Shown here: positions 14,470 to 20,686 of the stretch, piece after piece | Numbering within the stretch: position 1 is the stretch's first letter | Layout: each line of letters begins with the position of its first letter | Assembly (NCBI GenBank): GCA_003154555.1 | Contig: PMDT01000028.1 | Location: 13,784 to 34,469, forward strand | Origin: Spirochaetaceae bacterium | GTDB taxonomy: Bacteria; Spirochaetota; Spirochaetia; SZUA-6; Fen-1364 | Reading direction: 5' to 3' | Length of the DNA: 20,686 nucleotides | Notes under the pieces: model-generated | Told to the model about the DNA's origin: nothing | Seen by the model: only the letters and a program-made list of their open reading frames with translations | Database searches by the model: none | Position numbers and translations under genes: made by a program

Positions 14470-16646
14470 CACGGCTCCTCCACGAAGCTGACCGAGCTGC
14501 CGACTCCCGCGGAGCTTGCGGCCCGGGTGCCCGATGCACCAACGGGTGTCTCCCCGAGCGACTTGACCTTCTCGGGGTCGATTGCGCTGGCCTGCGCAAT
14601 GAGGGAGTCGGACTTCTGCGAGTTCTTCAACGCGCTGTACGCGCGGGCAAGGTTCACCAGGGTGATGACCTGGACTCCCACCGCTGGGCTGCCCTTTTCG
14701 GGGTTTCCCAGCATTGAAAGAACGCCCTGGTAGGAATCTACAGCCTTCGAGTAATCCCCTTTCATGAAGGCGACATTCGCAAGGTTCACCAGGGCAGTCA
14801 GGTACTTCCCGTCGATTTTCAGCGCGCGGGAGAATGCATCCGTCGCGTCCGTGAGCCTTCCCATCTTCGCAGCGATCGTTCCGAGCTTGTTGTAATCTTT
14901 CTTGTCCTGGCTGGCGGCGGCGGTGGCCGCATACCCCGCCAACACCGTGCCTGCCTGGGCGTCGACGTCATGCTGGAAGTAGCTGGCAACGCCCGTGGCA
15001 TCCCCATATTGCAGCCCCATGTCCTGGTCTTCGACCGCTACCGGCGAATAGATCGCCTGGGCGTCGCTCGTGCGGTAAAAGGCCCGCTTTGCCTCGTATT
15101 GTTTCCACTCTTCGATCCCCCGCCTCCATGCCGCCTGAAAGTCGCTCCTGCCGTCCAGCATCGTGATCTCCACCGGCACCCAGAGGGTGTCGTTGAGCGC
15201 CAGCGTCATCGTTCGATCAGGGTTCAGCTCCCGGTAGTCTGCCGCTGCCACCCCGGTATCGACCACGGGGTATATGTGGCCAGGCACCGTGACGAATCCC
15301 GTCTTGATGCCCCGGGTCTCCAGCAGGCTGCAGAACAGCACGGTGAGGTTCTTGCAGTCGCCGTAGCGCCTTTTCAATGTGAGCCGCGGCATGCTGATGA
15401 AATCGACGAGGGTCGGGTCGGATTGCACGCGCGTGAACGGCGCCGTGGGATCCTCCTGGTAGAACATGCCGATTTCACGCAGCGCGTCGTAGGTCAGCAT
15501 GGTCGTCTGGAGAGTCTTGTTGTACCCCGGCAGCACGGCGGGCTTGCCCGCTTCGCTGATGAACGCGGCGTAGTTCTGCAAGGCACTGTCGAGCGTCGTG
15601 ATGAAAGCGGCTGCCTTCCTGTCATCGTCCCAGGTCATCGCCGTTTTGTCGTAGAGGTCATAGTTCACCGCGAAGCTCTGCTCCGCGGCCTTGCCGCCGC
15701 GCTTGTAGCTGACCAGCACCTCACCGGTCATCGGCTTGAAACCCCCGGTGAGCTTGAAGACCTCAGAATTGAATACCGCCTTCAGCGGTACTTCCAGGGA
15801 AGCTCCCGGTTCCAGCCTGCCTGCAGACATCGATGGAGTGGGCGCGTCCATGTAGCCCTTCTGGTTGAAGGAAACCTCCAGGTCCGTCAGCGCCTGCGTT
15901 TCAGTATTCACAAGGGTCACTTTGCCGATGGGATTGCGCGAGTAGTAGCTCTGCATCGAGCTGAAGGCGGGGGGGATCTCCGCTTTCTCGAAGCGGATGC
16001 TGCGGATCACCGCCTGCGGCGCATCAGGGTCCTCGCCGAATCGGTAGTGCACCGAGAACCCCAGCGTGAAGGACAGGCCGTCAAAATCCGTGAGCGGAGT
16101 CAGGGACATCAGGTACGCAAGGCCGGGCCGCACATCCACGCTCACGCCGTACGAGGGATCAAGCGAAATATGTCCACCGGCCTCGAAAAGAAGCGTTGGC
16201 GAGCCCCGGGGCCCCGACGTATCGAGCTGCGGATACACCGCCTCTCCCGCACCCGCAAGCGCGTCCACGCCAAGCTCGAAATTCCTGGAGAAGCGCTCGG
16301 CCCAACCGAGGCCGAGGGACCCGGCGTAGAGCTGGTGGGTCCACCGGGCGTCCGCGTTGTCGTTGAACTGGCCGTAGCTCAGTATTGCGACCGGCTGCAG
16401 CTGTGGCAGTCCGCGCAATGGAAGGCGAAAGGAAGCGCGCACGGAGAAGATGTTGAAATCCTTCGCGAATGGCCCGAAAGGCGTCTGGTTCTCGTACTCG
16501 AGGCCCATGGAAAACGGGAAGCGGTAGTAGGTGTTCAGATTGATGGGCTCGTTCGTTGGAGAAGCAGACTGGGCGGCCAATCCTTCCGCGCAAAGAAGCA
16601 GGACCGCGGAAAGAAGAAGCCCCCTGCCGAGGTTTTTTCCTGGCAT
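14469..16646 (-). CDS. Exported barrel, transglutaminase-like and TPR protein
   Basis: 725 residues. Signal peptide 1-25 (LLLSAVLLLCAEGLAAQ). Residues about 35-205 alternate polar and aromatic or aliphatic residues in strands and end GFSVHYRFG, like a small outer-membrane beta-barrel. A beta-rich linker domain spans about 210-330. A transglutaminase-like domain (about 340-500) has RYGDCKN with Cys431, GHIYP with His457, and WVPVEIT with Glu493 where the triad usually has Asp. C-terminal TPR-like helices lie at about 580-690 (ATDAFSRALKIDGKYLTALVNLANVAFMKGDYSKAVDSYQG). The start has GGAGGAG 7 bases ahead. It is translationally coupled to the LVIVD lipoprotein. It may be a protease or a crosslinking or scaffold protein in the envelope. 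Domain calls are good, though the barrel is less sure. Confidence 0.85.
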   Translation of the reverse strand: MPGKNLGRGLLLSAVLLLCAEGLAAQSASPTNEPINLNTYYRFPFSMGLEYENQTPFGPFAKDFNIFSVRASFRLPLRGLPQLQPVAILSYGQFNDNADARWTHQLYAGSLGLGWAERFSRNFELGVDALAGAGEAVYPQLDTSGPRGSPTLLFEAGGHISLDPSYGVSVDVRPGLAYLMSLTPLTDFDGLSFTLGFSVHYRFGEDPDAPQAVIRSIRFEKAEIPPAFSSMQSYYSRNPIGKVTLVNTETQALTDLEVSFNQKGYMDAPTPSMSAGRLEPGASLEVPLKAVFNSEVFKLTGGFKPMTGEVLVSYKRGGKAAEQSFAVNYDLYDKTAMTWDDDRKAAAFITTLDSALQNYAAFISEAGKPAVLPGYNKTLQTTMLTYDALREIGMFYQEDPTAPFTRVQSDPTLVDFISMPRLTLKRRYGDCKNLTVLFCSLLETRGIKTGFVTVPGHIYPVVDTGVAAADYRELNPDRTMTLALNDTLWVPVEITMLDGRSDFQAAWRRGIEEWKQYEAKRAFYRTSDAQAIYSPVAVEDQDMGLQYGDATGVASYFQHDVDAQAGTVLAGYAATAAASQDKKDYNKLGTIAAKMGRLTDATDAFSRALKIDGKYLTALVNLANVAFMKGDYSKAVDSYQGVLSMLGNPEKGSPAVGVQVITLVNLARAYSALKNSQKSDSLIAQASAIDPEKVKSLGETPVGASGTRAASSAGVGSSVSFVEEP

Positions 16647-16683
16647 TTTTTATCTCCTCCTGATGCTATGAAGAGGACTGTTG

Positions 16684-16712
16684 ATTATCCGCGATACCGG
16701 GAGATTCCGCAA
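16684..16712 (-). promoter_or_regulatory. Sigma-70-type promoter of the transglutaminase-like gene
   Basis: On the minus strand TTGCGG (16712-16707) is followed after exactly 17 bases by GATAAT (16689-16684, 5 of 6). The leader is about 30 bases and ends with GGAGGAG. The same -35 variant, TTGCGG, occurs in the second promoter of the STAS gene. Confidence 0.6.
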
Positions 16713-16868
16713 GAAGAATAATTGTCCCGACGCATGGAGGCGGAACCGATCATAATGCCGCCGAACGCGGCGTTTGCATCGAATGCAGCTTGGCCTTCTG
16801 CGGTTGCGATCTCCCGGCTCGATGGCTTCGCCGAACGCCGGGGCTTTGGGGCTGACCTCTTGCCACCC

Positions 16869-16885
16869 TGGTTCACCATGAACCA
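16869..16885. promoter_or_regulatory. Palindromic candidate operator
   Basis: A perfect inverted repeat TGGTTCA-N3-TGAACCA, 28 bases upstream of the -35 box of the orphan regulator gene. Size and symmetry suit a dimeric DNA-binding protein; which one is unknown. The orphan regulator lacks a DNA-binding domain, so it is not an obvious ligand. Confidence 0.45.
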
Positions 16886-16912
16886 CGCTGGAGCGGCACC
16901 AGGATACGTCGC

Positions 16913-16941
16913 TTGTCCCCGTCCACCGTTTGACGTATCAT
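16913..16941 (+). promoter_or_regulatory. Sigma-70-type promoter of the orphan regulator
   Basis: TTGTCC (16913-16918, 4 of 6) and TATCAT (16936-16941, 5 of 6) with an ideal 17-base spacer. Transcription would begin near 16948, only about 13 bases before ATG 16961, with GAAAG as a weak ribosome site. Confidence 0.6.
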
Positions 16942-16960
16942 CGGCGCATAGAAAGTCCGT

Positions 16961-18085
<1,125 letters not shown>

Positions 18086-18106
18086 AGCGGGAGGCGGAGA
18101 CCGGCG

Positions 18107-18589
18107 CTATTCGATCGGCCGCACGTAAGCGCCGTCAACCAGCACGCGTTTGGCGCCCAGCGGGGTCGCGGTCACGCTCACCGCCCTGCCGACGACGAGC
18201 ACCTTGGTGCTGAGTCCGATGAGGCCAACGGGCGCATTGGCGGGCAGACGCGCCGGGAACATCTTGAAGTACTCCGGCCCGGAGAACTCGACGTAACAGG
18301 CATAGGCCTTCACGTCTTCTTCACCGAACCATTCACCGCTCAGGAGCTCGATTCTCACCTTGAAGGTCGCCTGGTCCTTGCTGATGATGTTTACGTCAGA
18401 GACCGTTCCCGTAAGGACGATGAGCCTGCCGTCGGGAAGCGGGGCTTTGCCGTCGGCGACGTCGGACAGGGTCTTCAGGGTAATGCTGACGTCGGCGACC
18501 CGGTCCAATTCGGCGCGGGAGAGCGCGGGGAGATAGCCGGACCCGAGCAGAAGAAGGACGCACGCGATGACAGGGACGGATCTTCGCAT
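18107..18589 (-). CDS. Small exported protein, possibly OB-fold
   Basis: 160 residues from ATG 18589, behind GGAGAG. A signal peptide or membrane anchor covers about 1-27 (RRSVPVIACVLLLLGSGYLPALS). The remainder is beta-rich: LIVLTGTVSDVNIISKDQATFKVRIELL, then a YACYVEFSGPEYFKMFPARLP segment, then VGLIGLSTKVLVVGRAVSV. Strands that start with a GTVSDV-type turn and return with LVVGRAVSV suggest an OB-fold of the tRNA-anti-like kind, found in several small envelope proteins. That is a guess from strand pattern. It lies 22 bases downstream of the TrmJ-type gene and is probably co-transcribed, without an evident functional link. No family is recognised with confidence. Confidence 0.7.
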   Translation of the reverse strand: MRRSVPVIACVLLLLGSGYLPALSRAELDRVADVSITLKTLSDVADGKAPLPDGRLIVLTGTVSDVNIISKDQATFKVRIELLSGEWFGEEDVKAYACYVEFSGPEYFKMFPARLPANAPVGLIGLSTKVLVVGRAVSVTATPLGAKRVLVDGAYVRPIE

Positions 18590-18611
18590 CGGAACTCTCC
18601 TTGCGCCAATA

Positions 18612-19370
18612 TTATGGAGGATTCGTCTCCGGGTCAATCGCCTCCGGGGCCGCACGCGCCCTGTTCTTCGAGGCAAGACCCGCGATCTTGCCGAACACGA
18701 CGCCCAGCCTCCGACTTTCATTCACCGACAGCCCTGCCCGCGCGATGATGTCCTTGAAGAAGACCCCCATCTGGTCCGGAGTAACCTGGGTGAAAAATCC
18801 GATGCTGGAAAGAGAACGCGTGATGACGCCCACCAGGTCGTCCACCGCATCCGCGCCGATGGGAGAAAAGGGCGTGAGATGGTCCGCGCGCAGCGCCCGG
18901 AATATCTCGTAGCAGATCACCTGCACCGCGTGGGAAAGGTTCAGCGACGGGAAACGCGGCGTGGCGGGTATCGTCACGGCGACATTGCAGAGGGCGAGCT
19001 CGTCATCGGTGAGACCGGTCTCCTCGTTGCCGAAGAGCACGGCGACGGTGCCGGCGCGGATCTGCGCGATCCTCTGCGCGAGCTGCTCGGGAAAAAAGGT
19101 GAAATACTTGCGGTTCCTGCCGCGGCGCCGCGTCGTTCCCGCCACGAACACCGCGTCGCCAATTGCATCGCGAAGCGTCGCGTGCATGGTCGCGCGATCC
19201 AGCACGTCCGCGGCATAGTGTGCGAGGGTGCGCGCGCGGCGCGGGTCCAGGATCTCGCCCGGCACGATGGCCAATGTCCCGAAGCCCATGCACTTCATCG
19301 CGCGGCAGACCGCGCCGACATTGCCGGCGTCCCGCGGCCGCACCAGCACGATGCGCACATCGCTTCCCAT
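18612..19370 (-). CDS. trmJ: TrmJ-type SpoU (SPOUT) RNA 2'-O-methyltransferase
   Basis: 252 residues from ATG 19370, close to the 246 of E. coli TrmJ. The SPOUT motifs are in order: RIVLVRPRDAGNVGAVCRAM with Asn17, Gly19 and Arg23 (motif 1), LFGNEETGLTDDEL (motif 2) and TIPATPRFPSLNLSHAVQVICYEI (motif 3, the knotted SAM site). A C-terminal helical extension of about 80 residues fits TrmJ and the related TIGR00050 group. It would methylate the 2'-OH of nucleotide 32 in several tRNAs with S-adenosylmethionine, in the cytoplasm. The start lacks a clear Shine-Dalgarno. A GTG at 19436 would add 22 residues outside the conserved domain. Another SpoU target (rRNA) is possible. Confidence 0.85.
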   Translation of the reverse strand: MGSDVRIVLVRPRDAGNVGAVCRAMKCMGFGTLAIVPGEILDPRRARTLAHYAADVLDRATMHATLRDAIGDAVFVAGTTRRRGRNRKYFTFFPEQLAQRIAQIRAGTVAVLFGNEETGLTDDELALCNVAVTIPATPRFPSLNLSHAVQVICYEIFRALRADHLTPFSPIGADAVDDLVGVITRSLSSIGFFTQVTPDQMGVFFKDIIARAGLSVNESRRLGVVFGKIAGLASKNRARAAPEAIDPETNPP

Positions 19371-19470
19371 CGGGGCCCAGAGTAGCCGAGAATCGGCCGA
19401 ACGGATACCGTGGCAGACGACGGACAGAGCAGACACGTGAACCCCTGCTCATCTTCGCCCTGCCGGGGCC

Positions 19471-19476
19471 GATAAT
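19471..19476 (+). promoter_or_regulatory. Possible -10 box giving a leaderless mRNA
   Basis: GATAAT (5 of 6) ends 6 bases before ATG 19483, so transcription could begin at or next to the start codon. No good -35 is visible at 16-18 bases, and there is no Shine-Dalgarno between. Weak. Confidence 0.25.
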
Positions 19477-19482
19477 GGGCGT

Positions 19483-20142
19483 ATGAAGAAAAGTGTGTGC
19501 CTCCTCCTGTTGTGCATCGGTCTGCCCGCCTGCGGCCTCGACTGGACATATCCCGTTTTCAGCGTGAAATACGAAGCGGCAGGCGGCGCAGCGGAGGATC
19601 CCGATGACGAGACATACTTCGCATCGTCCCTGCGCAACCTCGTGACATTCCAGGTGAAAGAGGCGGCGGACCCGGCGGCGTTCGGGCTGGCAGTGACGCT
19701 CTCGGGCAAGGATTACTACCTGCCCGGCGACCAGTCCGGCGACTATTCCTATGTCAGAATCGAACAGGACGGCGCGCTTCGCATCGGGCGCGCGTGGAAG
19801 CTCGGCTACGCACTCGGCGTGAAGTCGATGGATTACGCCATGCTTGACTCTCACGGCCTTTCCAAGGACGTCGTGACGATGAGCGCCGGCGGCGACGTGA
19901 GTCTCACCGTGGTGAAGGGAACCAGCATCGAGGCGGGCCTGGACTGGCGTTTCGCGGACGCGCAGAACCCGGCCGATTCACTTTCCACCTGGGTCATCGC
20001 CGCGGGCCTCAGCTCCCGGCTGGGGCAGTGGCTGCTCTCTGCCCGCTACCGGGGGGAGCTGCGATCCCCGCAGGCGGCCGCCATGGGAAACGACTCCTAT
20101 AACACGGCGGCCGTTTCGCTGCAGTGGGATCCCAACCGATGA
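19483..20142 (+). CDS. Small lipoprotein, beta-rich, unknown function
   Basis: 219 residues. A short signal peptide ends in lipobox LPAC with Cys17, so it should be lipid-anchored. After it come long beta-type strands with turns, for example FGLAVTLSGKDYYLP, YSYVRIEQDGALRIGRAWKLGYALGV and WVIAAGLSSRLGQWLLSARYRGEL, and the last strand is NTAAVSLQWDPNR. The pattern and the aromatic end resemble a small barrel or a beta-sandwich of the outer membrane. I know no family for it. It is divergent from the TrmJ-type gene. There is no ribosome site before the ATG, and a -10-like box lies very close. Confidence 0.75.
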   Translation: MKKSVCLLLLCIGLPACGLDWTYPVFSVKYEAAGGAAEDPDDETYFASSLRNLVTFQVKEAADPAAFGLAVTLSGKDYYLPGDQSGDYSYVRIEQDGALRIGRAWKLGYALGVKSMDYAMLDSHGLSKDVVTMSAGGDVSLTVVKGTSIEAGLDWRFADAQNPADSLSTWVIAAGLSSRLGQWLLSARYRGELRSPQAAAMGNDSYNTAAVSLQWDPNR

Positions 20143-20229
20143 AGATTCGCCGCAGGGCACTGCCGCGGACGTACCATGCCGGCGTGCCGTCCGGGTGAGC
20201 GCATTTTCGGCCCGGAAAGGCCCCGTCCA

Positions 20230-20249
20230 TTTGACAAAAGCCTGTCAAA
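20230..20249. promoter_or_regulatory. Palindrome over the -35 box of the distal STAS promoter
   Basis: A perfect inverted repeat TTTGACA-N6-TGTCAAA that contains the whole -35 hexamer in its left arm. A protein bound here would block RNA polymerase. Part of the symmetry comes from the TTGACA box itself. Confidence 0.45.
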
Positions 20250-20259
20250 CACTTAGAAT
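20231..20259 (+). promoter_or_regulatory. Distal sigma-70-type promoter upstream of the STAS gene
   Basis: TTGACA (20231-20236, 6 of 6), a 17-base spacer and TAGAAT (20254-20259, 5 of 6). It is one of the best promoters in the window and is about 100 bases upstream of ATG 20368. The 225-base gap before the gene also has a weak hairpin (CGGAC 20166-20170 with GTCCG 20189-20193) that may end the lipoprotein transcript. Confidence 0.65.
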
Positions 20260-20299
20260 GTCTTCGAAATCACACAATGAGGCTCAAGGACATGAGCTC

Positions 20300-20328
20300 T
20301 TGCGGCTCGGTTGCGCCGTGGCTATAAT
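20300..20328 (+). promoter_or_regulatory. Proximal sigma-70-type promoter of the STAS gene
   Basis: TTGCGG (20300-20305, 3 of 6), a 17-base spacer and a perfect TATAAT (20323-20328). The start would be near 20335, about 33 bases before the ATG, with AAAGGGG as ribosome site. Confidence 0.6.
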
Positions 20329-20367
20329 TGAAGGGATGAGGGGAATTTTCGAAGGCAAAGGGGCGCC

Positions 20368-20686
20368 ATGAGTAACAACGAGATTGTTCCAGGCTTCGAC
20401 GACGAAAAAGACGACAGCCTCAAAATCCGCCTCCAGAAAATTGAGGACACCGAAGGGTGCCTTGTGCTCTATCTCACGGGTTACATCGACACCTACAATT
20501 CCAACTACTTTCAGAAGCGCGTGGCCAAGGCAATAGAGACCGGGTTCATCAAGCTCATCTTCCATTGCAGCGGCCTGAACTATGTTTCCAGCACGGGCAT
20601 CGGATCTTTCACCGCGTTCCTCAAGGCCGTGAAGCCCCGCGGCGGGGACCTGGTGCTCCTTGAAATCCAGCCGAAAGTCTACGAAG
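20368..20686 (+). CDS. STAS-domain protein, anti-sigma-factor antagonist type (5' part)
   Basis: The frame is open from ATG 20368 to the window end, about 106 codons, and is cut there. After an acidic N-terminus of about 17 residues, the STAS fold is clear: CLVLYLTGYIDTYNSNYFQ, then GFIKLIFHCSGLNYVSSTGIGSF, then PRGGDLVLLEI. The SSTGIG segment is the site where SpoIIAA/RsbV proteins are phosphorylated on Ser by an anti-sigma kinase. Usually such a protein in its unphosphorylated form binds the kinase and frees a sigma factor or another partner. In diderms with partner-switching modules the output is often not a sigma factor. No kinase or phosphatase gene is in the window. Two promoters lie just ahead. 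Confidence 0.85.
   Translation, partial: MSNNEIVPGFDDEKDDSLKIRLQKIEDTEGCLVLYLTGYIDTYNSNYFQKRVAKAIETGFIKLIFHCSGLNYVSSTGIGSFTAFLKAVKPRGGDLVLLEIQPKVYE

Larger units (their letters stand above)
16647..16960. other. Divergent control region of 314 bases, no gene
   Basis: Lies between the transglutaminase-like gene (minus) and the orphan regulator (plus). It holds one promoter for each direction and a 17-base palindrome, listed separately. It also has two copies of GCCGAACGC (near 16760 and 16832), the first within a GC-rich hairpin. Short open frames cross it, but none has a ribosome site or recognisable protein. Confidence 0.6.

Noticed and set aside
14970..16721. A 583-codon open frame on the plus strand opposite the transglutaminase-like gene
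   Set aside because: Arg/His/Val-rich shadow without signal, domain or ribosome site; the opposite strand has a signal peptide and catalytic motifs.
16849..16863. A sigma-54-like element (GGGC, seven bases, TTGC) upstream of the orphan regulator
   Set aside because: Only the GG and GC cores and TTGC fit; the rest of the -24 box does not match, and a better sigma-70-type promoter lies closer to the gene.

Overview
The window is a GC-rich stretch of bacterial chromosome with no rRNA, tRNA, CRISPR array or mobile element that I can see. Genes are closely packed, and several pairs overlap by 4 bases or less. The organism has an outer membrane: there are lipobox lipoproteins, a probable beta-barrel protein and exported repeat proteins. 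It also uses sigma-54, because two NtrC-type activators and one very good -24/-12 promoter are present. The mix (LVIVD-repeat lipoprotein, fibronectin-III lipoproteins, STAS protein, DtxR-FeoA fusion, TrmJ-type methylase) would suit a high-GC spirochaete or another deep-branching diderm. That placement is inference only.

Layout. (1) 1-1614, plus strand: the end of a membrane-bound family 2 glycosyltransferase followed by a PlsC-type acyltransferase, a pair like those that glycosylate and acylate carotenoids or other polyisoprenoids. (2) 1654-4944, plus strand: an iron locus of fur, feoB and a DtxR-type regulator fused to a FeoA domain, with two matching Fur-box-like palindromes. (3) 8221 down to 4984, minus strand: a sigma-54 promoter, an exported ankyrin-repeat protein, a 72-residue stand-alone MshEN/GspE-N-like protein, a soluble histidine kinase and an NtrC-type response regulator, the last three translationally coupled. 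(4) 8445-9527, plus strand: a membrane fatty acid desaturase. (5) 10821-9604, minus strand: an MFS carrier resembling the FLVCR group. (6) 11000-16646: a small FN3 lipoprotein (plus strand), then on the minus strand a coupled pair made of an exported barrel/transglutaminase-like/TPR protein and a 954-residue lipoprotein with Ig-like, FN3 and LVIVD repeats. (7) 16961-18085, plus strand: an orphan NtrC-like regulator with no DNA-binding domain and a changed GAFTGA loop. (8) 19370-18107, minus strand: a TrmJ-type RNA methyltransferase and a small exported protein. (9) 19483 to the end, plus strand: a small lipoprotein, then a STAS-domain protein with two strong promoters, cut by the window edge.

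How the parts may work together. The iron locus carries two unrelated metalloregulators around one transporter, and its FeoA function is found only as a domain of the second regulator. The ankyrin-to-response-regulator cluster looks like a self-amplifying circuit: the response regulator keeps an intact sigma-54 contact loop, and the promoter at the head of its own cluster is of the sigma-54 type. The small MshEN-like protein is a candidate input to a kinase that has no sensor domain of its own. These two loci are the best candidates for undescribed biology here.
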